Shown here piece after piece: positions 17,088 through 26,478 of a stretch of DNA of 64,000 nucleotides. Numbering within the stretch: the stretch's first letter is position 1; every line of letters starts with the position of its first letter. A model generated the notes under the pieces. That model saw only the letters and a list, made by a program, of their open reading frames with translations, ran no database searches and was not told where the DNA came from. Location of the stretch: the NCBI GenBank assembly GCA_963700775.1, contig CAVOYU010000001.1, forward strand, positions 124,001 through 188,000, given 5' to 3'. Both the position numbers and the translations under genes were made by a program. Source of the stretch: Thermohalobaculum sp963700775 (GTDB lineage: Bacteria; Pseudomonadota; Alphaproteobacteria; Rhodobacterales; Rhodobacteraceae).

Positions 17088-18827
17088 GTGACGCGCCGCC
17101 TCGCCGCCATCCTTGCTGCCGACGTCGTTGGCTATTCGTCTCTCATGAATGAGGACGAGACGGGCACGCTTGCCGCCCTCCGGGCACACCGAGCAGAGGT
17201 GTTCGATCCCGTTGTCGCCGAACGCGGTGGGCGCCTCGTCAAGTTGATTGGTGACGGGGCCCTTGTGGAATTCCCGTCCGTGGTTCAGGCGGTCGAGGCG
17301 GCGATCGCCATCCAACAGGAAACGGCAAAATCTGGCGGGCCGATCGAACTGCGGATCGGGATCAATCTCGGCGACGTTATTCTGGATGGCGAGGACATAT
17401 ACGGCGACGGCGTCAATATGGCCGCGCGGCTGGAGGGCTTGGCCAAGCCGGGAGGCATATGCATCTCTGCCATCGTGCGGGAGAGTATAGGCACCCGCCT
17501 CGGGGCCGAATTCGCCGACGCGGGTGATCATGAGGTGAAGGGGCTTCCCCGACCTATTCGAGTCTGGCGTTGGCCGACCAATGGCTCCGCGAATGCGACG
17601 GTGAAGCCGGCCGCGCAGTCGGGCAAGCCCGTGATCGTCGTCCTGCCTTTCACGAACATGAGCGGGAGCATTGAACAGGAGTATTTCGCCGACGGGATCA
17701 CGGAGGACTTGATAGCGGCCCTTGGCCGATCTCGGTGGCTCCTCGTGATCGCGCGCAACTCCTCCTTTGCCTACAAAGATAGGCCGACCGACATTCGCAG
17801 GACATCGGAGGAGCTTGGTGCAAGGTACGTCCTCGAAGGCAGCGTCCGCAGATCGGGCGACCGAATTCGCGTGGCAACACAGCTTATCAACGGCCATGAT
17901 GGAACGCGCCTTTGGGGCGAACGGTACGACCGGAAACTCAACGACGTCTTTGCCGTCCAGGATGAGATTACGGCGATGATTGCCGGCACTATCGAGCCCG
18001 AGCTTGAAGCCATCGAACGAACTGCTGTCACCGGCCGGGCGCACATCGATCTGAACGCATGGGATTGCTACCAGCGGGGTCTATGGCACCTCTACAAGTT
18101 CACGACTGAGGAGTTGCAGACGGCAAAGGCACTCTTCGAGCGCGCCGTTGAACTCGATCCAAACTTCTCGCAGGCTTACGCACGGCTCGCCTATGTCCAA
18201 ATTCAATTCGGATGGTACGGACCGAGGGAGGAGCGTGGCGCACGGGTCAAGGCGGCGATCTCTCTGGCAAAACGCTCGGTTGAGATTGACAATCGAGACC
18301 CATCGGCCCGGCTTTCGCTTGGCAGAGCACTGTTCCTTTCTGGGAAGATGGAGAACGGAATCGAGGAGCTTCGCACTGCGGTCGCGCTCGATCCAAGTTT
18401 CGCGCAGGCGCATTTCGCCCTGGCGCAGGCTCTAACTGGTGTCGACCAGCACGACGAGGCGCTGCGCGAGATCGACATGGCAATTCAGCTTAGCCCACGC
18501 GATCCTCATATGTGGACCTTCCTGCACATCCGCGCCATCACCCACTACATCGCCAACGACCTAGAGCAAGTCGAAGTCGATGAACGTGCGGCGCTTCGGC
18601 AGCCGAATGTAACTTTCTATCCGTACACGGTACTTGCGGCGGCACGTGGAAGGGCGGGCAAGACGGACGAGGCGCAAGAGGCGGTTGCAGAGCTTTGCCA
18701 GTTGCGTCCCGGCTTCACATGCGCCGAGGCAATCGCGGAATGGCATTTCGGAGATCACGCTGTAATGACACGCCGCTTTCTCGAACAGTTTGCCGCCGAT
18801 TTGCGAAGCGCTGGCCTTCCGGAGTAA
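17088..18827 (+). CDS. Class III adenylate/guanylate cyclase with TPR repeats
   Basis: This 579-residue cytosolic protein would make a cyclic nucleotide. Residues 1-165 are the catalytic domain. Metal-binding Asp12 lies in AADVVGYSSLM and Asp56 in IGDGALVEF; later come GDVILDGEDIYGDGVNMAAR and GGICIS. Residues 185-300 form the FlgO-like middle domain usual in this family (VLPFTNMSG, GITEDLIAAL, YVLEGSVRR). From about 340 on there are tetratricopeptide repeats (AVELDPNFSQAYARLA, AVALDPSFAQAHFALA). The start is GTG 17088, five bases after AAGGAG. The signal it responds to is unknown. It is the only intact member of three cyclase sequences here. Confidence 0.88.
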   Translation: MTRRLAAILAADVVGYSSLMNEDETGTLAALRAHRAEVFDPVVAERGGRLVKLIGDGALVEFPSVVQAVEAAIAIQQETAKSGGPIELRIGINLGDVILDGEDIYGDGVNMAARLEGLAKPGGICISAIVRESIGTRLGAEFADAGDHEVKGLPRPIRVWRWPTNGSANATVKPAAQSGKPVIVVLPFTNMSGSIEQEYFADGITEDLIAALGRSRWLLVIARNSSFAYKDRPTDIRRTSEELGARYVLEGSVRRSGDRIRVATQLINGHDGTRLWGERYDRKLNDVFAVQDEITAMIAGTIEPELEAIERTAVTGRAHIDLNAWDCYQRGLWHLYKFTTEELQTAKALFERAVELDPNFSQAYARLAYVQIQFGWYGPREERGARVKAAISLAKRSVEIDNRDPSARLSLGRALFLSGKMENGIEELRTAVALDPSFAQAHFALAQALTGVDQHDEALREIDMAIQLSPRDPHMWTFLHIRAITHYIANDLEQVEVDERAALRQPNVTFYPYTVLAAARGRAGKTDEAQEAVAELCQLRPGFTCAEAIAEWHFGDHAVMTRRFLEQFAADLRSAGLPE

Positions 18828-19351
18828 CCGCCTAGGGTCAATTGCACGCGCTCCCGGTCTTCCGAATGATGGTCGGGGATGCGCCCGAAAGCCGACATCG
18901 GGAACCGACCAAAGGCAGATCATCGGGCCTTCATCTCACGCAAAGTAGACAGCTTTGTCGTGGTTCCGCTGCCATCCTAGCGGAGCGTCGGCAAAGATCA
19001 GTAAATATTCAATTATATCAATCTCTATAGGGGGAATTTGCGCGGTGGAGAGCAGCCTGTCGATAGCACAGCGCGTAGACTGCACTTCTGGTCCATGACG
19101 AACATTCCGAGCCGCTCGGGCCTTCCCAATTGATCTTCGGCGATTTACTTTTCTACCCGTCTGTGGCCACCGTGGAACATGGAGCGAGAGTGCCTGGCCC
19201 GGATCCGAATGGCGTCTACGTGATATCGCACGACGATGGCAGCTTCGACGTCGTTGCCGAGCTTTGGGTCCCGAACAAGGGTGGTCAGTTTGTTAGTGTC
19301 CGAGGACGTGGTGGAGATTCCGCGCAAGCCGGCGGTGTAGCGGGGGGACCG
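18828..19351 (+). other. Stretch without a supported gene
   Basis: No convincing gene is seen. An open frame on the plus strand runs from 19079 to 19429 (for example FGDLLFYPSVATVEHGARV and GVYVISHDDGSFDVVAEL) but has no ATG, only a TTG at 19130. It may be a truncated gene. A short AT-rich segment near 19000-19030 could be a promoter or an old insertion boundary. Confidence 0.35.
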
Positions 19352-19555
19352 CTAGTCGAGCTCTTCGCGGATAGCCCAGAGCGAAATATGCGTCTTGCCT
19401 CGCCTGTGCAGGCTTTCCAAGATTTCTAGCTCTAGGGCAGTTGGTCCCGGTCTCCGCGATGAATCGGGCTCCGCTGCCAGCGACCCTTGCCGGATCATCT
19501 GCTGCACGCGCCGCGCAGTAAGGTGCGCCACTTTGCTCTTGGGATCCTGCGGCAT
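19352..19555 (-). CDS. Small hypothetical protein (67 aa)
   Basis: The 67-residue basic protein (KVAHLTARRVQQMIRQG, then TALELEILESLHRRGKTHISL) looks helical. It starts at an ATG nine bases after AGGAG. No family is recognised. It lies inside the accessory region between the cyclase gene and a recombinase remnant, and overlaps the end of the weak plus-strand frame. It could be a small DNA-binding protein of the island, but that is a guess. Confidence 0.4.
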   Translation of the reverse strand: MPQDPKSKVAHLTARRVQQMIRQGSLAAEPDSSRRPGPTALELEILESLHRRGKTHISLWAIREELD

Positions 19556-19802
19556 CGTCGATCGCTCCTATGCAGGCTTTCGATATGGCGTTGGCCACTC
19601 CGGTCACAAGTTCACGGGCGCGACTGACTTTCGCGCAATGCTTCGCCGGCGCTCAGAATGACCTTGTTTGCCATGCGCGGGAATCTGTTCGGGTGACAGT
19701 CAGACCCATGCTGTCTCAAGCGCATGTATGGACAAATGTATGGGTCTAAATCATCATTTCCTGATCTCTTATTTGTGTGATCTGCCGACATGGTTTCAAC
19801 GC

Positions 19803-20192
19803 GGGAAACCGCACCGGGTGCCGCTGTCGGCGCGGGCGCTGGAAATCCTGCGTGAGGCGGAAAAATTGGACGACGGCTCGGGCCTCATCTTCCCCGGCAC
19901 GAAGCATGGCAAGCCGCTTTCCGACATGACGCTCTCAAAGCTCGTAAAGGAACTCGGCTTCGACGCCGACGTTCATGGATTCCGTCCTCTCGTTCCGCAC
20001 CTGGGCGCAGGAGCAGACCAACTTTCCCCGTGAAGTGGCCGAGGCCGCGCTGGCCCACGTCAACAAGGACAAGGTCGAGGCCGCCTATGCTCGTTCCGAC
20101 GTCTTCGAAAAGCGGCGCAAGATGATGGAGAGTTGGGCAGAGTACCTGAAGGCACAATGTAGGAATGCTCTCAAAATCACCAATTTGCGGTG
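19803..20192 (+). pseudogene. C-terminal remnant of a P4-type tyrosine recombinase
   Basis: The frame KPHRVPLSARALEILREAEK through SKLVKELGFDADVHGFR is interrupted by a one-base insertion at about 19985. It continues in the next frame as SFRTWAQEQTNFPREVAEAA, ALAHVNKDKVEAAYARSD and a normal tail ending at 20192. This is the catalytic end of an integrase, including the His-x-x-Arg block and the nucleophile Tyr (TAT at 20086). The N-terminal two thirds are missing. Bases 19805-20086 are a close direct repeat of 24241-24521 in the longer integrase copy. Confidence 0.85.
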
Positions 20193-20482
20193 ACAATTTC
20201 CCAAATGTCCCATACGGTGAGCCTGACTAGTGATCGGAATCCACGACATCCGGTACGCCTCCGGGTACTTTGGGCATCAGTCGAGTCTCCCCAGAACTCG
20301 CCGAAGGCGTCGGCCATCGCGACCGTGCTTATCGAGAAGGCCCGCTGCACGGGCGCCTCGGGGCTTGATCGGTGCCCTGACCGGCAGCATGGTCGAACCA
20401 AAGGATGCGCAAATGGAGAAATTCCGGATAAAGTCGAACCACCGGATTTCGGGTTATCTTTCCGGAGCTGGGGGAGAACTGT

Positions 20483-21197
20483 GTGACTGGATTCAAGGCG
20501 GACCGATTCGCTGAAACCTATCCTGATGGCATCGGAGCTCGATTACTGGTCTCGGGCGCGGAACATGATCCTTCGTGATCTGTGCGCTCCATGCCTGCGA
20601 AGCGATGGCTGGAAGTTGGCTCGGGCGCGGGATCGTGGTCGATTTCATGCGAAAATGCGGCCTCAATGTCGAAGGGTCGAACTCGCCGACACCAAACCCG
20701 TCAGCCATGCGGTCGTGACGGGCACGGCTGCGGGTGAGCTACCGAACCGTCGCAACTACGACGGCATGATGCTGCTAGACGTGATCGAGCACATTGAAGA
20801 TGCAGTGGCGTTCCTCGCTCAGATGGGAGCGGATATACCAAATGCCCGCAGCATCATCGTCGCAGTTCCCGCGAGGCAGGAAATTTGGTCCAACTACGAT
20901 GATCGCTTCGGTCACTTCCGACGCTACACTCGCGAGATGCTGCGGCGGGAACTCGAAGACGCGGGCTGGACACCCGAACGGGTGTTCTACGGCTTCCGTC
21001 CGCTCTATCCGGCCGCCCTCGCTCTGCTGGCGCTAAAGGGGCATCGCGAGACGGCGATGCGCGTTCCTACCGGCCTAGCTCGGCATGCACACGCTATCGT
21101 TGCCAGCGTCCTTTATCTCGAGGCCAAGCTACCGCTGGGTCCGGTTCCGGGAACCAGTGTGTTGCGACGGCCAGTCGTTAGATGCCATCCCATCGCG
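20483..21197 (+). pseudogene. Class I SAM-dependent methyltransferase, multiply frameshifted
   Basis: Pieces of one methyltransferase appear in successive frames. From GTG 20483 (after GGGGGAG) comes VTGFKADRFAETYPDG. In another frame come YWSRARNMILRDL, then KRWLEVGSGAG (SAM-binding motif I, about 20610), then VVDFMRKCGLNVEG. In the frame of the next gene come YDGMMLLDVIEHIED, WSNYDDRFGHFRRYTREML and GWTPERVFYGFRPLYP. At least three single-base slips are needed to join them. The last part is now continuous with the membrane protein. The original enzyme probably modified a lipid-linked or surface compound, judging from its neighbour. Confidence 0.75.
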
Positions 21198-22919
21198 ATG
21201 ATCCAGCTTGAAATGTCTGAGCCGCGTTCGGCACCGCCGTCGCCTGGGGAACGCGCAGCCGCCGCCGCGTCCGAGTACGCGCTAATTTTCGCCTGTGCAG
21301 CATTGCTGCTCGCCACCTCAATCTGGGGCGGGCCACCGATCGTCAATGATTACCCCTTTCATTTCAACTACATGTCTGCCTTCACCGAGCAAATGCTTGC
21401 CGGCGAACTCTATCCCCGCTGGCTCGCCGCACTCTGGTCAGGCGCCGGCGGGCCAGACCTGTTCTTCTATCCGCCGCTCACGTATTGGATCGGCGGAATA
21501 TTCCGGTTCACGGTGTGCCGTTCATGTTCCGCCGATGATCTCTTGGTCTTGCTCGGGGTACTGAGTTTGTCACTTTATGGCGCTGGCATCCGTTCGCTGG
21601 CGCTTCGTTATTTCAGCAATAGAGCCGCAGTTGTTGCGGCGGTGCTCGGAATGGCTTTGCCCTTCCATCTGGGAACCGAATGGGGTGCGCGGTTCGCGTT
21701 TGCCGAATTCGTCGTCGCCTCGCTGATCCCGTGGCACATGATCGCATTCCTCGATTGCCTTGCCGGCCGTGCTGCGGGCGTGCGCCTCGCGCTGTTGACC
21801 ACACTGATCCTTCTAACCCACGTCGTCACTGCCGTCATGATGGCGGCGACCTATCCGGTTCTGGTGTTGGCACTCGGACGATTGAACGACTTCCGGTCGC
21901 TTGGCCGTCTCACTCTAGCGGCGGTCGCTGGCGTAGGCTTAGCCGCAGTGTATTGGTATCCCGCGATAGCGCTCTTGGACAGCGTGAACGGGGAGTTTCA
22001 CGCAGAGGGCTTTTTTGACCCGACGATGTGGCTGTTCTGGCCGGGATCGGCGCTGCCATTGGGCGGGAAGTTCTCGGCCGTGTGGCCATCGTTCCTGGCA
22101 ATGTCTGCGATTTCGTTGATCGCGATCGCTGCCAATCCGCATTTGGCTCCGGAAGTGCGGCGCCTGATCGCGACGCTCGTCGGATTCACGATCTTCATGC
22201 AGACTCCGGCCGCATGGCTGATCTATGAGGTTACTCCTGTTGGGCGAATTCAGTTTCCTTGGCGGTTCCTGGTGATTGCCGACATTGCGTTCGCTTTAGC
22301 GATCGCGCTTGTGGCCGAGGCCGCACTGCATGCGGGAGAAAGTCGGCCACGCCGGTGGATGTTTGTCTCGTGCCTCGTCCTGACGGCATTCGTTTCCTGG
22401 TCGCAATTTCCCGGAACGCGGAGCAGCCAGAGTATCTTCGCGGAGTCCGGACGGCAGTTGGTCGAGCTCGCCGTCGGAAACCGCTCATGGCTCCCGGCGG
22501 AGTCGCCGGAATCTGTGGGCGTACACGAAGGTGACCTCGGGATTGCCGCGACCCGATCAGCGGAAGAGCCAATCGTACATCTTGTCTCCGATCTGCCCGG
22601 TGCCAGCGTAGTCTTGGATATCGAGGATTCGCGACGGGTGGTTGTCGACGTCGACATTCCAGCACCAGCAAGGGCAGTTTTCAGGCGCACATACTGGCGT
22701 TTCGCGAGGGGGTATGACGAAGCTACGGGATTGGCTATTGAGCTACTCCCGACGGTCGGTTTCCCGTTTACGATGGCAGAATTTCCGGCTGGCCGCGCGC
22801 GCTATGTGCTCGAGCTTCCGATGCTGCCCGAGGAGCGTCTCGGAGCGTGGATCTCGGCAACGTCGCTGATCCTGCTGCTCGCCTGGTCCGGCCTCACTCG
22901 TTTTCGGAGAGGATCATAG
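21198..22919 (+). CDS. Multi-pass membrane protein (PTPS-related/GT-C-like)
   Basis: From ATG 21198 the protein is 573 residues long with about ten hydrophobic segments, among them YALIFACAALLLATSIW, LVVLLGV-type and LTLAAVAGVGLAAVYWYPA. The luminal-type loop after the first helix (PPIVNDYPFHFNYMSAFTEQ, ELYPRWLAALWSG) and the late block RIQFPWRFLVIADI fit the 6-pyruvoyl-tetrahydropterin-synthase-related membrane family. These resemble glycosyltransferases that use polyprenyl-phosphate sugars. The open frame extends to 20526 only because it runs into the broken methyltransferase. Role in surface glycosylation is inference. Alternative start ATG 21213. Confidence 0.7.
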   Translation: MIQLEMSEPRSAPPSPGERAAAAASEYALIFACAALLLATSIWGGPPIVNDYPFHFNYMSAFTEQMLAGELYPRWLAALWSGAGGPDLFFYPPLTYWIGGIFRFTVCRSCSADDLLVLLGVLSLSLYGAGIRSLALRYFSNRAAVVAAVLGMALPFHLGTEWGARFAFAEFVVASLIPWHMIAFLDCLAGRAAGVRLALLTTLILLTHVVTAVMMAATYPVLVLALGRLNDFRSLGRLTLAAVAGVGLAAVYWYPAIALLDSVNGEFHAEGFFDPTMWLFWPGSALPLGGKFSAVWPSFLAMSAISLIAIAANPHLAPEVRRLIATLVGFTIFMQTPAAWLIYEVTPVGRIQFPWRFLVIADIAFALAIALVAEAALHAGESRPRRWMFVSCLVLTAFVSWSQFPGTRSSQSIFAESGRQLVELAVGNRSWLPAESPESVGVHEGDLGIAATRSAEEPIVHLVSDLPGASVVLDIEDSRRVVVDVDIPAPARAVFRRTYWRFARGYDEATGLAIELLPTVGFPFTMAEFPAGRARYVLELPMLPEERLGAWISATSLILLLAWSGLTRFRRGS

Positions 22920-23403
22920 GCTGGTCGATCTCGCGCAGGAGCTTGCGCAGGATCGCACGCGGGTAGTCCACGAAATTCTCGGCGATCTCGACAAAGGCGC
23001 CCGGGCCGGCAATCACCTGGCTGCGGTAGCGGGCGACCGGGTCCGGGTCGAGGACGATCGCCTGCTGCGCCTCCGCACGCGCCCTCGTCGCCCGGTCTTC
23101 CGAAGTGCCGTGCCAGCCGAGTTCGAAGTCGATCAGGTACCTCCACGCGAGCCGGTGATGCGGCACCCCGAAGCGCGGGTCGATCGCGATCGCCTTGCTC
23201 GGCCTCTTGCTGGGCGGGAGGGCTACGGCATGTTCAATCTCGTCGAGGACGACTGAGCGCACGTCAAGTTCGCCCGGCTCTCCGGAGCTGGTTTCTTCCG
23301 ACCGGGCGATATCCTCCGCCCACGCTTCTGCCCGCTCCAACGAGATGCGCTTGCCGCGCGTCCGACCGCTCAGAGCGACGCCGCGTATGGGGGAATGATC
23401 CAT
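22894..23403 (-). CDS. Hypothetical protein (about 169 aa)
   Basis: The protein starts MDHSPIRGVALSG and continues with basic and acidic helices (ISLERAEAWAEDIARSEE; RFGVPHHRLAWRYLIDFEL; RAEAQQAIVLDPDPVARYRS). I recognise no family; the last segment faintly recalls a TPR. Its ATG at 23403 overlaps the divergent integrase ATG at 23402, and its end overlaps the membrane gene by 26 bases, so either boundary may be wrong. It could be an island passenger gene. Confidence 0.4.
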   Translation of the reverse strand: MDHSPIRGVALSGRTRGKRISLERAEAWAEDIARSEETSSGEPGELDVRSVVLDEIEHAVALPPSKRPSKAIAIDPRFGVPHHRLAWRYLIDFELGWHGTSEDRATRARAEAQQAIVLDPDPVARYRSQVIAGPGAFVEIAENFVDYPRAILRKLLREIDQPMILSENE

Positions 23404-24521
23404 GTCACCCGCGTCCACCCGCCGACCCGAGAAAGCGCTGACAGCACAGTTCGTGCGAAATGCCTCTGAGCCGGGCAAATACTTCGATGGGCATGGGCTC
23501 TATCTGCGCGTCGAAAAGAACGGCGCACGGTTCTGGGTTCAGCGCATCATGGTCCGGGGGCGGCGTCGGGAGATCGGGCTCGGCAGTCCATCATTGGTGC
23601 CGCTAGCCGACGCTCGGGCGAAGGCGCTCGACAACCACAGGCTGGCCCGCTCCGGTGGAGATCCGATCCAGGCCAAGCGCGAGACGGAGGCGGTGCTGAC
23701 CTTCGAGCAGGCAGCCCGGACGATTCATGCACTCCACCGGCCAACCTGGCGGAACCCGAAACATGCGGCGCAGTTTCTTGCCACTCTGGAGACCTACGCC
23801 TTCCCGAAGATCGGAAAGGTGAAGGTCGGCGACGTGAGTTCCGCCGATGTGCTGGCGGTGCTGACCCCGATCTGGACGGTAAAGGCTGAAACGGCTCGGC
23901 GGGTGCGGCAGCGGATCGGCACCATCATGAAATGGGCCGTGGCGCAGGGCTGGCGGCAGGACAATCCGGCCGATGCCATCGCGCAGGCGCTGCCGAAGCA
24001 CGACCGGACCAAGGCCCATCGCCGGGCGCTCCATTACTCCGAGGTCGCGAACTGCATCGAGGCAGTGAAGGGGTCCGGCGCATCGCAGTCCACCAAACTT
24101 GCCCTCGAATTCCTCGTGCTGACTGCATCCCGCTCGGGGGAGGTGAGGGGCGCTCGATGGAAGGAAATCGACCTCGGCGACCGTGCGACACGTGCGACAT
24201 GTGCGACATGGGAAATCCCCGGCACCCGCATGAAGGCGAAGAAACCGCACCGGGTGCCGCTGTCGGCGCGGGCGGTGGAGATACTCCGAGAGGCGGAGAA
24301 GCTATCCGACGGCTCGGGCCTCGTGTTTCCCGGCACCAAGCGCAGCAGACCGCTTTCCGACATGACGCTGTCGAAGCTCGTCAAGGAACTCGGCTTCGAC
24401 GCCGACGTGCACGGCTTCCGCACGTCGTTCCGCACCTGGGCACAGGAGCAGACCAACTTTCCTCGCGAGGTCGCCGAGGCGGCGCTGGCCCACGTCAACA
24501 AGGACAAGGTGGAGGCCGCCT
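23402..24521 (+). pseudogene. P4-type tyrosine recombinase, 3' end deleted
   Basis: The protein has the DUF4102-type arm-binding start (KALTAQFVRNASEPGKYFDG, LRVEKNGARFWVQRIMVRG), a core-binding domain (residues 105-190) and most of the catalytic domain: Arg in TASRSGEVRGARW, the His-x-x-Arg block HGFRTSFRTW, and the later His in ALAHVNKDKV. At residue 373 (EAA) the family sequence stops. The next residue should be the nucleophile Tyr, but the codon is TGG, and the following 39 codons (to 24637) are antisense of a helicase gene. The enzyme is therefore inactive. Such integrases insert islands at tRNA 3' ends; tRNA-Ser lies at 26391. Confidence 0.88.
24241..24521 (+). repeat. Direct repeat of 19805-20086
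   Basis: This 281-base segment of the longer integrase copy matches 19805-20086 closely in the same orientation, differing by substitutions and by the one-base insertion in the first copy. The two copies enclose about 4.2 kb (membrane protein, hypothetical gene, most of the integrase). Recombination between them would delete that segment and restore the catalytic tyrosine to an integrase frame. Confidence 0.85.
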
Positions 24522-26246
24522 GGCCCGCCCGGTGGCCTGCACGATGTCCACCTTGCTCTTCCTCGGCGAGAGGAACGCGACGACATCGACGGCGGGGACG
24601 TCCACACCCTCGGTCAGGCAGCGGGCATTCGAGATGATGGCCCTGTCGGCCTCCCTGAATGCCTGCATGACCTTCTCGCGGCGGGCGGTGGGCATCGCGC
24701 CGTTGACGTGCAGGGCGTCATAGGTGGGGAGGTGCATCTTGATCGAGCTGGCGGTGTCGCCGGTGAAGTCCTTCGCCGAGGCCACGTTGCGGTGAAACGA
24801 GAAGACCTTCTTCAGCCCATATTCCTCGCACGCCTTCTGCAACGCGATCTGGTTGGCGACACTGCGGGCCTTCACCGGGTCGCCGTCGATCATCACCTCG
24901 CCATGCTGCAGGAGATCGTCATTCAGCATCTCCGAGGTCACCACCGAGATGATGACCTTGTAGTTGCAGATGATGCCGCGCTCGGCAGCCTCGGCGAAGG
25001 AGAGGATATGGACGATGGGACCATAGGTTTCCGGCACGTCCATCGAGTAGACGAGCTTCTTGTCGCCCTCCCTGTCCCTCTTTCGGACGTCGTAGTGGCG
25101 CGGCGTAGCGGTCAGGAACACCCGCTTGGAGATGAGCAGGTTCTTGTCCTCCAGCGCGAAGCCGAACTTCGCGTTCTCGCGGCCCGCCGTCTTGTGCGCC
25201 TCGTCGAAAATGGCGAGATCGAACGCGGGCTGACCCGCCATCGCCTCGCCGACAACATGGGCCGACTGGTAGGTCGAGAACACGACCTGCACACCCTCCG
25301 CTGCCTCGCCAAGGAATCCAGCGACCTCTTCGGGATCGGTGCTGACCGGGAAGTCGAGATCGGCCTGACGGACCACCATTGCGTCCTCTGCGCCTCGGGT
25401 CACGGTCGCGTCAGAGCAGACGGCCAGGAACCTCGGGCGCTCCCAGCGCGTCTCCTTGAGCCATTCGTGCAGCGTCTGCCGGATGAGCGCGAGAGAGGGA
25501 ACGAGAACGAGGATGCGGCGGGCCTCGAGCCTCTCGGCCAGCCAGAGCGCGGTGAGCGTCTTGCCGGTGCCGCAGGCCATCACCGAGGTCACCCGGTCAT
25601 TGGCCTCAAGGCCCTGCAGGATGGCGTCGAGGGCCTCTGCCTGATGGGGTCGGGGTGACTTCAGGGTAGGTTTGACCGAGCTGCCCGTGAGCCAGCCGTC
25701 GATGGCCGCGAAGTCGTCAGCCGTCAGCCGGTCGAGGTCCGCGCCCCGAATGCAGAAGAAGTCCTTCCGCTCGGTGACGATGTCCCGGACCTCGTCGCTG
25801 TTGGTGAAGAGGAGCTTCAGGTCGGCCCGGTCGGCGAGGCCGATGAACTTGCCAAGCTCGGTCCATGTCTGAGGCACTCGGTGCGAGCGGAACTTCACCT
25901 GATAGGCGGCATAGGTGCCGCCGAGGGTGCGGTAGACGCCGTCCACGCCCATATCCCTCGGCCGCAGCTTGAGGGCATCGGAGACGGCAGCCGGGACCGC
26001 ATCATGCGGCCACACCTCGGCGGCCTGGTTGACCTTCTGGGTGGCAAGGTAGGCTTCGGCGAAGACCTCGAAGGCTTCGCCGCGCTCCTGACGGGAGGGG
26101 AGATCGGCGATGCGCCGCTCCAGCTCTGCAAAGCTGGTCAGCCCCGAAAAGAGGCCGGATGCAGAGTAATGACGGGCGCGACCGTGGAGGGCGCCTTCAA
26201 TGTTCCGACCGCCCATGCCGGGATGATTCCCGATAGCTCGTCTCAT
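24495..26246 (-). pseudogene. Nuclease-helicase (COG4889/type ISP-like), 3' end deleted
   Basis: Residues 35-200 look like an Mrr-type PD-(D/E)xK nuclease (RDMGVDGVYR, AYQVKFRSH). Residues 205-580 form a superfamily 2 helicase with Walker A MACGTGKTLTALW, the DEAH box AIFDEAHKTAG, motif III FLTATPRHY and motif VI up to VQATGRA. At that point, at 24522, the sequence switches to antisense integrase (RRPPPCPC, stop). Family members such as LlaGI continue with a coupler, an adenine methyltransferase and a target-recognition domain, giving about 1,500 residues; all of that is absent. The upstream half is undamaged, but the product is unlikely to restrict DNA. The start at 26246 is uncertain. Confidence 0.75.
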
Positions 26247-26390
26247 GTCGAGCCAAACGGATGCCGAACTGTTCCGATGAGAACCGCCAGGTTCCGATTG
26301 ATTCTGGCGCGAAGTGGGGGAAATTTTGGGGGAACTTTCCTAGAGTATCTAGTATAATACCTTGATTTAATTGTACAATTTATGATGCAC

Positions 26391-26478
26391 TGGCGGAAGG
26401 GGAGGGATTCGAACCCCCGGAACCTCTCGGTTCAACGGTTTTCAAGACCGCCGCAATCGACCGCTCTGCCACCCTTCC
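26391..26478 (-). tRNA. tRNA-Ser (anticodon UGA)
   Basis: The 88-base minus-strand gene folds as a class II tRNA. The acceptor stem is GGAAGGG with CCCTTCC, the anticodon loop is CTTGAAA (UGA), there is a long variable arm, the T-loop is GGTTCGAATCC, and CCA is encoded. Its 3' end faces the accessory region, so it is the likely attachment site for the P4-type integrase. Confidence 0.95.

Noticed and set aside
18561..18923. Minus-strand frame at the end of the cyclase gene
   Set aside because: Most of it is antisense to the TPR region; the remainder is not coding-like.
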